A stretch of 64,000 bases of DNA from Ailanthus altissimus (GCA_946807835.1 OX327711.1:18449501-18513500); one strand, 5' to 3'; counted from the stretch's first letter, positions 25,885 to 38,264 are shown. Made by a program: numbers and translations. Notes: a model not told the origin generated them from the letters alone.

Positions 25885-26949
25885 TCAATCTTGGAGCTCA
25901 TCAAACTCGTTTTCTTCATTCTGGAAACCTTCCATGGAGTTATTGGACTCATAAGTATTCTCGTTGTTTCCATTGTAGTAACCTCTGTTATTGAATCCAT
26001 TCCCTGAAGCTACTCCCCTCGAATTCTGTTGGTACTGATTCGGATAGTAATTTTTCTCATTCTCAGGGTGGTAATAGTACTTCCCATTCTCCATAAACCT
26101 TGTGTCACTCATCCCATGCTTCTCAACATTGTTGTACCCATTGTTGTTGTAGTAGTTGTTCTGATTTGTCCTGCTGCTTCTGTAGCCACTTTCTTGGAAC
26201 TTCGAGTCACCTAGGCTTTCTCGCTGAGTCTCAAAACCATCGTTATTGTAGTAATAGTTGTTGTCATTGTTGTAGTTGTTAGGGTAGTTCCTATTGCTGT
26301 AGCCTTCTTGGGTTTGAGGTTTGGTCGTGTATGGTGCATAATTATTCAGAGTGTTTGTAGTGGGAGTGGTGTAGGGTTCAAAAGTACCGGAGGCGGTGCT
26401 GGTGATGGGGGTGGTGTAGGGTTCAAAAGTACCGGTGGCAGTGCTGGTTATGGGAGTGGTGTAGGGCTCGTACTTGACGGAGGCGGAGGTGGTGGTGGTG
26501 GAGGGAGTGGTGTAGGGTTCAAAAGTTCCGGTGGGGGTGCTGGTGATAGGGGTGGTGTAAGGTTCATATTTTACTTCGCTGGTGGTTGTAGGAAACTGGT
26601 CATTCTCCTGGCCGTATAATCCATAGCCGTTTTGAGTCTCTGGGATGAAGCGCGGCTCTTGCTGTTGTTGCTTGCCAAAACTTCGTTGTTGTTGCTGCTC
26701 TTGATAATTGACTGCTGCAGTCTTTTGGGTGGTCTCTGGGACAAAGTTAGTCTCTTGTTGTTGCTTGTTCAAGCTTTGTTCTTCTCTGTTTGGGATTACT
26801 GTTGTTGTTGTTGTCTCTTGGACATTGTTGTTGTTGCTGTTGGAGCTAGTGACTTTGCTGAAGAATTGGCTTTCTCTGGCATGTATTTTCACAGAAAAAA
26901 ATGTTAGCAAAACAAGAAAACAGATGAGCTTTGCTGCTGAGAGAGCCAT
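25885..26949 (-). CDS. Protein E6-like (secreted, Asn/Gln/Tyr/Thr-rich)
   Basis: A single exon of 354 codons. The N-terminus MALSAAKLICFLVLLTFFSV is a clear signal peptide ending near HARE. The middle holds about six imperfect repeats of the (Y/F)EPYTTP type with Thr/Ser linkers (about residues 115-200). An Asn/Tyr-rich region follows, and the C-terminus carries the E6 family signature GMSDTRFMENGKYYYH and an acidic end (NEFDELQD). Cotton E6 is an abundant fibre protein; the cellular function of the family is unknown and extracellular or wall location is inferred. The ATG at 26949 is preferred because an in-frame codon upstream is TTG, not ATG. A TATATAAAG box lies 80 bp upstream. Confidence 0.9.
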   Translation of the reverse strand: MALSAAKLICFLVLLTFFSVKIHARESQFFSKVTSSNSNNNNVQETTTTTVIPNREEQSLNKQQQETNFVPETTQKTAAVNYQEQQQQRSFGKQQQQEPRFIPETQNGYGLYGQENDQFPTTTSEVKYEPYTTPITSTPTGTFEPYTTPSTTTTSASVKYEPYTTPITSTATGTFEPYTTPITSTASGTFEPYTTPTTNTLNNYAPYTTKPQTQEGYSNRNYPNNYNNDNNYYYNNDGFETQRESLGDSKFQESGYRSSRTNQNNYYNNNGYNNVEKHGMSDTRFMENGKYYYHPENEKNYYPNQYQQNSRGVASGNGFNNRGYYNGNNENTYESNNSMEGFQNEENEFDELQD

Positions 26950-27028
26950 GAGTAATGGCAAGGTTATGGGAGTGAGAGGAAGATGTGTTCCAAGTGTATA
27001 TAATGATGGTGAGCTTTGGTCTTACGAT

Positions 27029-27038
27029 CTTTATATAG
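27029..27038 (-). promoter_or_regulatory. TATA box of the E6-like gene
   Basis: On the minus strand the sequence is CTATATAAAG, about 80 bp before the ATG at 26949, a normal plant spacing that puts transcription start near 27000. Confidence 0.7.
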
Positions 27039-28594
27039 AACCAACTTTCAACTTTGCCTCCCCTCTAAAATAAAATACGAACAAGAAAAAGAAAAGTCTC
27101 TCCCTCTTGCTTCAATTTTCTCTACTTGCTAGTTAGAAATGGGACCGGAATGGGCGATGATTGTGGTCCAATAAATGAAACTACTTTAACAAAGAAGCTC
27201 TCTTTCTTCTTGTTTCTTTGTTAATCATATTATTGACTCCTTTTAAGAAAATTCTTTTTGAGTACTTTATGCAAATCCATTGTGCAAAACGACAAAAAAT
27301 ATGAACTAAGTTATGTGTTTAGGATCCCTTCATGTGACTCTCAACAGCTTTATTGAAACCCACTTTTCATTATTATTTTTGTGTTTTTATTTTCGTATAA
27401 CCTAAGCAAATTAAAATTGATTTCGCTTTTATAGAACATAATTAAAACAAAAATAGCCCTAAAGCCAGCAAAGAATCTCGAGGCACGCTATGATAACTAA
27501 TTCTTAATTACCCGTGCAATTTAATTAACTTGTGAAATCATGATTAGTTCCTAAGATGGGGATCAGTAATCTAGATGAAGAAATAACGAAGGGTATGGAT
27601 TCATGTCTACTATTGGGTTTGTTCTGAGGTAAAGGTTTTGGTTGGTGACATCCTTGTGGAGGTGTTTTGATTTAGGAATTGTAAGGGGGTGGCCGAGTAA
27701 TTATGCGTGGATTGAGGAGAGTGTGGGGCCGTGGGGCCTACAAATAATGTCATTTAGTGCACCCACCATGTGCCCTTTTCGCTTTGTCTAACGCAATTGA
27801 TGGGCCCCGAAACTCCACGCGACCTACGCGCCATGCCCAGAACGCATGCTCAGCTCCGAATGGGCCCACTATCAGCAACCCAATCCCTTCCTTAAGCTCT
27901 CTCTCTCTCTTTTTTCTTTTCTTTTAGCATTAATTTTTCCTTTTCCAATATTTTCTCAAATATACTAATATTAAGCATTAAGATTGGTAAGATATAAAAC
28001 CATTTTTAATTATTTCATAACATTTTTTATTATTAGATATTTGTAATTAATTAAAAAAAATTATTAAATATATTAAAGATCAAAGTTATCTAGCATATAT
28101 TAACTTTTAGGGAAAATGAAAGTGTAATCCCTTTATTTTTTTAATTGAATTATCTATTAAATTTTCATATTTTTTTAATGCTTAATTGCATATTTTTTTA
28201 AAAAAATTATATGATTATCATTTTAAAATATATAATTAAATATTTTAAACAATATAAATAATTAGTGAATAATTCAAGGGAAAAAAAAGTGAAAGTGTCT
28301 ATTTCCCTAATTTTTATTTAAAATTGGCCTTCGAGTAGACTAGATTAGTTAGAGCTACAATCGATTTCCTTACGGACGGTGTTTGAATTACTTTTTGTTT
28401 TGCGCAATAAAGCAAAAAAAAAACAAAAACAAAGAATTATTAAATGTCTTTGTGGTATTACAATTCTTTGTTAAATTAAGTTTTACTTAATTTGTAAAAA
28501 TTATTTAATACGTATTTGATATTAGGTATGGATGATAAATATTTATTTATTTATATCTTTTTTAGTAATCAATTTTTATTAATTATATAATAGT
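27039..28594. other. E6-like promoter region and AT-rich intergenic DNA
   Basis: No gene recognised. A CT-rich run lies near 27897-27910. The remainder is AT-rich. Confidence 0.5.
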
Positions 28595-28753
28595 AAAAGA
28601 TTAAATAAAAATGAGCATGGGGACTCAACCAAGTTGGCTGAGTCCCCCAAGGTCTCACATTTTTATTTGGGTTCGACCCCTTCTCTTTCAGGTGATATAG
28701 AAATGATGATAAATATTATAATTTCTCTTAAAAAAAAAAGATTAAATAAAAAT
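28595..28753 (+). mobile_element. tRNA-derived SINE with target-site duplication
   Basis: The element body is about 28613-28739. It has an A-box-like segment (AAGTTGGCTGAGTCC), a B-box GGGTTCGACCCC, and an A-rich 3' end at 28731-28739. It is flanked by an identical 18-bp direct repeat AAAAGATTAAATAAAAAT (28595-28612 and 28736-28753, slightly ambiguous with the A tail). Size and layout are those of plant SINEs, which are transcribed by RNA polymerase III and mobilised by LINE enzymes. The perfect duplication suggests a fairly recent insertion. Confidence 0.85.
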
Positions 28754-29432
28754 TTAATTTAAAAGAGAATTTGAATCCGTGAACAAAATGTAGGGCAGAG
28801 CGACAGAATCAACAATCACTAGTTCAATAAATTTTAATTTGTAATATTACACATAATTGTTTATGTTATCACGGCGAAATTATTGCTCTTGCAGTAAAAG
28901 ATGTTGCTGGCGACCGAAAACTCATTCGAGCTTTTACTTGTATTCTTGTTGCTAAGCCAACAACATAATTTGCGTTGTTGGCAATGATAATGTCACTGCT
29001 CATTCCTTTTACTTTATTAGTTGGTTTCTATGTGTCACCCACGTAAAAATATAGCTAGTTCATTATGTGGATCGCCTTTAGTCCTTTACACATTCAACAT
29101 TAAATGAATCAAATTTTGCTCAACTTAAACTTCGAATGTAAACTTTCTCTTAGTCTAATCGAACTCAAATGATATTAAAACTAATAATTGATAAAGATGG
29201 AAAAAGAAAATTAGTGATCCGACAAGATAGGAGTAATCTAAATTGAAGTTAAGGGCATATAAATTTTATAAACATCGGTAGTCTCGATATGTGTCTATTA
29301 ATAAAATTAGATATATTTTTACTCGTTGGCTTTTAAAGGGAAATAGATTGATAGGGGTATGTATATTAAAGTGTTACATTTAATATTGAATATAAATTAG
29401 ACAGATTTTGAGTATTTATAGGTGAGTAGACA

Positions 29433-30041
29433 GTATTATTTAATAGGTTAATTTTTTAGGTCAATAACAAGTACCTGATCTATGATAAGTGGTATAAGAG
29501 TAAATTAAAATTTGTATTTTCATTTAGGTCTCCAAAATCAGTTAATAAAAATTATCACATGGAAAGTGAGTTTTTCATATCTCAAAAGGAATAGATATTA
29601 CAAACCAAATGGACATTAAAAAATCATATATCATAATTTTTATAAGAATTGTCATGTAGATAGTGGATACTCTAATTTTATGAAAATAAATAATACAGGC
29701 TAGGTTGACCCCTGAGTTTGAATCAGATCATGACGAAAACGTCACGTGATTGAATAGGAGAAAATGTCAAAGTCCTACATCAAATAAAAATTAAAACTTT
29801 TCAATAAAAATTATCACGTGGATAATGAGTCTCATAACTCTCATAAAATGAATAATATAAACTAAATTAACTCTTAAATTTAAGTTAGACCGTAACGAAA
29901 ACATCATAATTAAGTAGGAGAGAATATCACATTTTATATTAAATAAAAATTAAATAAATCTTATATATATACAAATAAATAAATAATATTATTTAACAAA
30001 TTAATTTTTTAAATTAATAATAATTACCTGACCTGCGACAA
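29433..30041 (+). repeat. Degenerate direct/tandem repeats (periods about 163 and 550 bp)
   Basis: A segment at 29648-29803 is repeated in diverged form at 29811-29959; each has a TCA(T/C)GT(A/G)GATA start, a GACGAAAACG(T)-like or AACGAAAACAT core, and a CAAATAAAAATTAAA-type end. A further 50-bp phrase around TTAATTTTTTA...TACCTGA occurs at about 29433-29487 and 29985-30041. The arrangement suggests nested duplications of an unknown repeat. Confidence 0.6.
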
Positions 30042-31558
30042 AAGATATACATAGAACAAAAGCAAACAACGATGGAACAATAATAGTGGTTAAAGTATAT
30101 GCATCTTTCAAGATCGTGACTCGTATATTGATAACGTATGTTCTATATTCTAAGAAAGAGAAAGTTACATAAAAGGACGCCAAGCAAATCCTCTTATATA
30201 TATTTTCATCCAACTTCTCTACACTATTATTTTTAATTTCATAAACCTAATGAAATGAATGAATGAAGTTTATAAATATGATTGGCGCCATAGCCCAAGG
30301 CTGAAGGCAAAGGAAGGTAGCTCAGTCTAAAGTCAAAATACTAAAGGAAAAAAGGAAAAAGGAAAAAATGAAGCTTCTGTCTATACCTTACACATGTGTT
30401 GACTCCTTTTCTTTTTGAAAATTTATCGTGGTCACATGTGTCAACTAAAACAAACCACACCCCATGCCCACATAAATCTACGCACTTACTCTTAATGTGG
30501 AAAAAAAAAAGTAAAAAGGAAGAAAAAGGTATTCCAGTGATTGATGAAACAGTAAAAGTTTAGAACACAAAAAAAAAAAAAAAGTGAAACTTGACTAGTA
30601 TAAATTTTAAAGCAGTAAATCCTCCGAGAAGCTGCCTGCGATTGGGTAAAATTTAGTGTAAAATCTTTTGATTTTGGATAAGAAAGTCATTGTGTTTATT
30701 AAAATTCATGGAGATTAAAGAGCACCCACAAATGCTAGCAATCTGGAAATTTAAATTTCAAGACGTAAACTAAAAACAAAATGGCATGCACTAACAGAAG
30801 AAGTTGGCTATAAATCACGACGGAAGTTGAGGGTAGGAAAGACGTAATGAATCCCCATAAAGGCATGCTGCATCAATAGTCTGGTTTAGTATTTTGCTGT
30901 ATAGATATGAATATGATCGATGCGTTGTTGGGCTAAGAAGGTAATTTCCGTATATGAAGAAAACCTGAAAAAGGGTGGGAAAAAAAAAATAGAGCTACGA
31001 AGTGCTTTAATTGTCAAACTCAAAACATATTTGTCGTTTGGACTTGGACCAATCTACCAAAACCTTTTTGCCTTGTTTTTCTTGGCTTTGCTTCTGGTGT
31101 TAAGAGTGTTTCATCCGTGATTAGCGCACAGGAAGATAAAAGCAAAATAAAACAAAGGGAAGATAAAAAGATAATAAGAAATTCAAGTATCCTGAGCTTA
31201 TTTTTGTAATTTGTAGTATTATCTTGATTATTCCTTCATTTCACTTTTCGTGCATTTATTATTTAGGGGCTTTGGGCTTTAGTAGTTTAGCGGAATATGG
31301 TGTCACTGTCACTGTCACAGTCAAAGGAGAAGAACAGGTAGTTGAGCCTCTGGCCTAGAGCCCAACTAAACCAGTTCTTAGTTCTGAGTTACATGCCTTG
31401 TCTTTTGATCAAAGTCAATGTTGGATAAACCAAATCTTAACTGAAAATTGAAGGATGAAGGAGAGGATGGACGTAGCGTGTGATGAAATCGAACTCTAAA
31501 ACCCAAAACTCAAAAAGTTGCTAATTCTTACATTAATGATTTACAAAAACCTCTCTCT
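30042..31558. other. Intergenic, nothing firm
   Basis: No gene recognised. A short CACTGT-type microsatellite occurs near 31302-31322. Open frames are short and without homology. Confidence 0.5.
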
Positions 31559-31913
31559 TTAAGAATCATTAGTTTCGAATGGGTTCCAAAGCAAAAGAGA
31601 GAACAGCACAAGATTAGGCAACAGAGTGGGAATCAAAGGATTCACATCACATCCAAGGCGTTTTCTTCTCAATCTCCTCCTAACATACTCTCTTCTTTGC
31701 TCATCCCCCCACTGAGCTTCCTCCACTCCCTTCGCTAGAAGCAATGGCGGAGTCTGTTGGTACGGGCACTTTGATCTCCAAGAAGTCTGAGGAAGCCCAA
31801 ATCTTGAGACCCTTTTGAGGAATAGAGAGAAACCCCACTTGAGGTGAAGAGAAGGGAAATTGGTGGTGGAGTTGGGGCAAAAAATAGGAGGGTAATCCCA
31901 ATTCACGTAGCAT
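31559..31913 (-). pseudogene. Small reading-frame pair, probably a frameshifted organelle-targeted membrane protein
   Basis: Two overlapping frames look coding in different parts. The frame from the ATG at 31913 gives a Ser/hydrophobic leader resembling a transit peptide, with LKIWASSDFLEIKVPVPTDS, and ends at 31701. An overlapping frame ending at 31559 lacks an ATG. It reads QWGDEQRREYVRRRLRRK and then a hydrophobic NPLIPTLLPNLVLFSLLLWN segment. A single-nucleotide slip near 31735-31720 would join them. I do not recognise the family with certainty. It could be a decayed gene, a sequencing error, or noise. Confidence 0.35.
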
Positions 31914-33219
31914 GGGATTTATGAGGAGATGAAGAATTGTGAGTGGAGTGATGGTGAAGTTGTGGGACTAGTTAAGATGTGGGTTAAGGCTTGGAGTCAT
32001 TGGTCCCATGTTGTCTTCCATTATTGCAGAAGATGAGGCTTAACTGAATGATGAAAGAGATCAGGTAGTGATAAGATTACTGGAAAAGGTGCACATAAGG
32101 GAAACTGTTTGCATTTATAGCCATGCCCTCGTTTACAGCTCAATTCAAAATAAGAGGCAGTTTACAACAAATTAAATGCTGCCCTTGCACCATGGATTTT
32201 GACTGAACATCCAAAATAAGAACACTATAAAATTTAAAGTGCATAATTTGGCTGAAAATCTGCAACATGGCAGCATGATAGCAATCAGTATCACCCACCC
32301 AAACCCAATTGATACCCGTATAAGAAAAAATCCAACCACAAACAATTAATGCTATTAGCAAATGACTTGGGAAAAGAGCATTTCAGAATAAAAACACAAA
32401 ACCCATCCATGTGGAAAATTAACCTTATTTTGAAAAAAATTTGGCCATAAAAACGTGAATTGTCTTTTAGAACATGAAATACTCTTTCTTGACAAGAAGT
32501 TTCATTGAAGAAGAATTTTATTCTCACCAATGAGATTTTCTGGTTTTCTAATATGCTGAATTTTCTTTTATGATCAGACCTATTGTTGTGATTCTAGAGT
32601 TTAACTCAAAATCAAATGTAATTTTAATGTAAATTATATGTAATAAAAGAGTCATTGACATAAAGAAAGCAACAAATATTAAGTGATAACAAACTTTGCA
32701 GCAAGAGATTGATTGAATATAATAACAAACCTTCTGGCAAAAATGGTGGCTACCAATGAAAAAGTTAAAATTTTGAATTCTATGAACAAAAAAGCAAACT
32801 ATCTTATATCCTAACTTAACATCTAAGAAACAACTCTTTTCTCTCATAGCTCTCTCTCATGTTACAACTACTGAAACAAAAACAAAATCAATCTACAAAA
32901 GAACAGCCCAAAGATACCCGTGAGCCACCCAACTGGTACTTGGATAGAAACAATGTGTGCACCAGTAGAACTAGCAAATGACAGAGAACTTGCAAGATAC
33001 TTGATCTTAAGTTCAATTAATTGACGAGATGATTGGCCAGGGAGAGGGGTGAGGCAGTGAGCACTAAGCCAGTTATTTCTGTCTTTTTAACTTTGTATGG
33101 AAGAAAATTTTGTTTTGTTTTCATAAAAAAAAGAGTGAAAGAGATAGAAACTAACTAAAGCCTAGTTTGGATAATATGCTGTTCATGAATGAGAATTCGG
33201 CTCTTATAGAGGACAGTTT
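31914..33219. other. Intergenic, no gene seen
   Basis: AT-rich sequence between two probable pseudogenes. The open frame at 32548-32847 (-) has no recognisable family. Confidence 0.45.
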
Positions 33220-35806
33220 CTATAACAAGCTGAATTGTGATGAGAGTAACATCCATGCAGCCAATACTGGAAAGGTGATTAAAGCAGAAGCCTGAAATTT
33301 CAAATTGTTACGATGAGAGATCAAGAGAGAGAACTGGAATGTGGATGGATAGTTTTTATAAAGCCAAGAAAAGGAAAATCATTTAGCCAAGGAGCAATAT
33401 AAAAGGAACTTACCACAACAAATACCAATTCTTCATTGGCAAGAACTGCAGTCAATTCGTTCTTAACCATGTCTTGCTTGATCATTCCTTGCAACTGCAA
33501 ATGGAATGAAGTAGAGTTAAATCTAGTTTGTTCATATGAATGTGGACAACACAGCAGTAACTAGTAACTTGTACATGTCCGAGTGCATGCACACCTCTTT
33601 TTTCCCCTTTTCCAGAAAACAGAAAATTAACTGAAGTTCCTGTGCTAGCATTACAATTAAAATTTTCTCTAGACAAAACACCTTTCACTGATTCAAATAA
33701 AAGATAGCACAAATATAAAGCCCTATAATTTTAGAATATTCCTAAAATGGCAATGCAGGTATAAGTTCTCTCTCAAAAAGCTACTTTGTGTTTAGTGAAT
33801 GTGCAAGCGTGCAAATACAAACCTCATGGTGAAACTTCTTAAAAGCTAAAAAGAATCTCTTAAACTGTTGTAGAGCTTGAGACACGTAAAACCTCAGAGC
33901 AGCCCCTGGCCAGATAAATAAGAATCTAACATCTGAACAAGCTTCGGAAAATGTTTTCCAGAAAGGTCAGCGACAAACTACAATTCACATAAACCAGTAG
34001 TATTGGTAAAGAGTTAAGGGCAAGATAATTACATGGAGAGTAAAAAATGTGCTTCAGATTATAAAGAGGAAAGTATAACTGCGAATAATACATGGTTATA
34101 CAACTACCAAGACTTAATCAATATTTTTTCTTTAGATTCAGATTCAAACTTAACATAGATGGATTCAAATCCATAAAAAATTTCCAACAATTAATATTAC
34201 CTTCAAGAATGTGCATTGGGTATACCTCAGTTGCCTTTGGATGTTCATTGCCCTTATCTGCAAGAAAAACAGTAGAAATTATATTAATTACTTCACTCGG
34301 GGCATCAACAGAGATGAGCAAAGCCTTGTGTTTCTCAATCCTAAAGAATTAAACATATAATTGAAATCACTTCGGAGGACCATACTTCTGCCATATGAAG
34401 AGCTTGCTCAAGTTGTTGAATCTGAATCCACTGTTCTGTAACAATCTCTGCCATCTAAAAAGCATTGAGAAGAACAATTCAGTGATGAATACATAGATGG
34501 AAAGCCACGTAACAAGTTCAGATTCTAACATACATGAAAAAAATACTGTCCATGAATACACCTTATTCGACCTTATATGTAAAACCATCAATTTAACCAG
34601 TGAGACAAGAATTTGTGGCCATAGATTACTATTTACCACAGTAAATGATACCAGGTTGAGCACATGTATTCACCTTTTCAACTTGTGAAGTAACCTCTTC
34701 TGATCTATCCTCAGCATCCTAAGCTTTCGATTCTAAATTGTGGATGTCAAAATTGATCTTTCTGGAAGCAGCCCATAGAAGTCGTATCTAGGCATCACAA
34801 CCTACTTCTTACATCAGTTCAATCAACTAGTAAAAAAACAAACAACCATATATTTGGAAATACAACATAAAATGCATTTCCTTTTATATATGATGTAACT
34901 AACCTCATCTTCAAGCGCAGAAAGCCTCTCCTCACTACGGGACGAGTCATCCTGCAATTAAAGTTTAAACATCATTGCGCTATATAACATTTGTCAGGAA
35001 CCATTTATATGTTAAACAATTGCCAAATTTTACCATAACACAAGATTATCTGTCAATGACACGAGTTGCCTGGGCGAGAAAGCTATAAATCTGAAGTAAG
35101 AATTGCAAGATTCCTTTACAGATAAAAGAATGTGTTTCTAATTAGCTTCTGAAATTGCCAATGAAGCTCTATTTCTGTTTTTTTAAGAAAAAAAAATAAG
35201 CCTTACTAATTAATCAGCCTATAATTCAAAATTTAAAATATCTAAAGCATCATTCGATAGCATCTCTATGATTGAGAATGAAACAACAAATGCATTTTTC
35301 TATAATAAAAACTCCAATCTTATGTAAATTAAAAAAAATAAAAAAAACTGTATCAAAAACCAAGCAAAAGCTAGAGCTAATAATAATTAGTTTTATAACT
35401 AATTACAACAAATGTAATAAAGATAGAAAATAAACAGACCTTGATTTTTGACAAAGCAGATTGCAGTTCACGGATCTTATCGGCCATGTCATCAAATAGC
35501 TTCTCGCATTCCTCTATATAATTACTCTTTTAATTGATTTTCTGGACGCTTTCCTCCAGAAAGGATTCTGCGAGGAAAAAAAAACATTGGAGTGTAAACA
35601 AACACTAATAATAGATAATGAAAATATAGATACAATCAGCAAGTAATAAACCAGAAATGACCTAATCGAGCGATTTTGAGGTTGGCCTCCCGCAAGTCGG
35701 CGATCAAACGACTGTGGTTGTTGGTGTCGTCGTCGTGTTGAGTTTGAGATGTGAAAGTGAAGACCGAAAATAAAATGAGTGAAAGCAGAGTTAGATGAGC
35801 AGCCAT
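33220..35806 (-). pseudogene. Coiled-coil membrane protein gene, nine exons, disabled by two stops and a frameshift
   Basis: Exons: 35806-35662, 35567-35440, 34951-34904, 34787-34674, 34454-34386, 34257-34201, 33977-33823, 33494-33414, 33291-33220. Every intron keeps GT-AG ends. The protein would have a signal peptide (MAAHLTLLSLILFSVFTF), a long coiled coil with DLREANLKIARLE and DDMADKIRELQSALSKIK, and a C-terminal membrane segment (ITFPVLAAWMLLSS). I recognise it as a conserved plant coiled-coil family without known function. Lesions: TAA in exon 2 (near 35533), TAG in exon 4 (near 34725), and exon 7 is one nucleotide short in frame (near 33905). Because introns remain, it is a decayed ordinary gene or duplicate, not a processed copy. 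Three independent sequencing errors are possible but unlikely. Confidence 0.8.
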
Positions 35807-38220
35807 TCTAGTCTCTCTCTTTGTATTTTTCTTTTTCAAAAATTTGCTACTGAATACGAGATCGCGTTTTCAGTTTCACAGTGACTGTGACGGTGTTGAT
35901 TTGAGCATGCATCAAGCCAGATGGAGGCCAGTAAATTATGATATTATCAGCAGTACAAAGTGAAAGATCCATAGATCTTAAAATATAAGCAGTAATAAAC
36001 AACAGTTGGATTTTTCATTTATTTTAATTTATTTCATAATTTTTCATTTTCAATCTGTTCAACTCTTAAATTTATTTATTTTTTATTAATTTAAAAATAT
36101 ATTTTGAATCAAAATTTTAAAATAAAAAAAATGTAAAAAAATGCTTCAAGAATAAAATAGTTCAAAAATAAAATGTATAATTAATAAAATTTATGAATTT
36201 ATTTTATAATTAAAATAAATTTTTACTTTAAAAAAATAATTATTTTTAACATTTCTCAATTTATTTAGAAAAAATAAAAACTTTGAGAAAAAATGGGTAG
36301 TTTGTAGCTTACCTCTCCATGGCTAAACTTCTATATGTTTCTTTGCTAATTTCATATATTTTTATAGATCCATTTTCATGTTCTCTTAAAAATTAGAAAA
36401 TTAAATGTAGAACACAAATTTTAAATAATATATTAAAATTTAGGTTGCCAGTTGCACCAATATTAGTTATAATAAATTAACCAAATTTTTGTTTATTTTA
36501 CACACTTAGCTATCTTAAAGTAGCTACTGAATTTATGATTTTATGTTATATTTTTTTTTATATATCAAATAATTTTACTTTTTTTTTTCTAAATACATAT
36601 GATGTATTTTTCTAATTTTAGTAACGAAAATTGATAAGTAATATGATGTTTTTTTTTCGCATTTATATATAATTATCATTTCATGCTTTTGACATCTTAT
36701 TTAAGTTTTTTTTTAAAAAAAAAACAATTATATTAATATTATCATTACGTTATTATATACATATAAATTCATTCATACTATTTGATGTAGTATAACAATG
36801 GTTGAAAAATATAAAATAATAAAATAGTAAATGAAATATATTAATTGAAGCTATCATACTACACCATGTTAATTAGTATAAGAGAATTTGTATATATAAT
36901 ATTATTTTTATATTATTTTTCTATTTTAATTAAAGCATTTACTAAATCTTATCATTGGCAACATCGATTATTATGAACATTCATAATGATTATTTTGTAT
37001 TCTTTTTTTTTCTTAATTTGTTGAAATTAAACTACATAAATTCTAAAATAATAACAACACTTATCACAATAAATAAACAAGCTTTTATATTATTTCACAT
37101 GTGTAAATTTGCTAAATATTTTTTTATGAATTGTAGTTTTGTAACTATTTTATTTAAAAACAAATATAAATTTTTTTCCCCATATATTACCTTTTTATCT
37201 AATTTTTAACATGTAAATTTATTTTATTTTATTATTATCCATGTAATATGATTTTTCTATGCTTAGTTTTCCTTTTTTTTTTGTATTTTTTTAAATATAT
37301 GTTATTTACCTTCACATATTAACTTATGTATATGTATTAAAAAATAAAATATTGTTACCATAAATTATGTAATCTTGACAAAATATTTTTATAATAAAAA
37401 TATTTTTGGTTATTTTAATAAGATTAATTTAAAGAAGCATTTTAATTCTAAAAACAAAAAAGTATTATACAACGTGTGTAATAATTATACAACGTTTGTA
37501 ATAATAATAGACAAATTAAATAAATATTTTTAAAAATATCAAGATTAAGAACTTTGATGATATTATTCAAATAATTATTTTTTTTCGTTGTCATCCAACT
37601 GCTTAGAACATAAATATTTTATTATAAATTATGTTTTCTTAAAATATATTGATCATAAATATAATTCATTGTTAGAAGGATAATTAATTCATATTAATAG
37701 GTTAACTTGAAGTCTTTTAAATAATTTCAATGATAAATTTAAATTAAATAATAAATAATAGATTAATTTAATAATTAGAAGAAACTTTGTTAATATTCGA
37801 ATAAACAAAAACATTAGAGGACCTATTTGTTATTTTCGCTGCCCAACATAACAAGTTTGGCCCCTGAGGTTGGTAAATTACATTTTGTGATAGTTTTGAT
37901 TTTAATTGGATTATCATCCTTTTTTTACTTAATTAAAAAAAATAAAAATATATTTACAATTTTGTCACATAATTAAAATAATTTTAAAAAATAAGGATAT
38001 TTTTATTTTTTTAGATTAAATAAAGAGAGGTGGTAATATAATTAAAACTAAAATATCATTAAAGTGTAATTTATGCTAACATCAGGGGGTAACAGTGTTA
38101 ATATCGCTCGCAACCCCCGGCTGTAACGTCCGAACCATGATGATTGATAGATGACGCCGACATTGGAATGAGTCCAACTCGGTTGGACCGGTATACGCAT
38201 GCCTACAATAATGTAATTTA
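35807..38220. other. AT-rich intergenic DNA
   Basis: No gene, RNA or transposon was recognised across about 2.4 kb; composition is extremely AT-rich from 36000 to 38080. Confidence 0.55.
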
Positions 38221-38264
38221 CACGTTGGAAAATCTGTCTCAGGATCTATGGCCCTTATCTGGTG

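Noticed and set aside
26308..26619. Gly-rich plus-strand open frame of 103 codons
   Set aside because: It is the antisense of the EPYTTP repeat block in the E6-like gene; the repeat codons keep the reverse frame open.
28613..28739. A tRNA gene suggested by GGGTTCGACCCC and a TGGCTGAGTCC-like box
   Set aside because: The body does not fold as a cloverleaf with correct arms, has an A-rich tail, and is flanked by an 18-bp target duplication, which fits a SINE instead.
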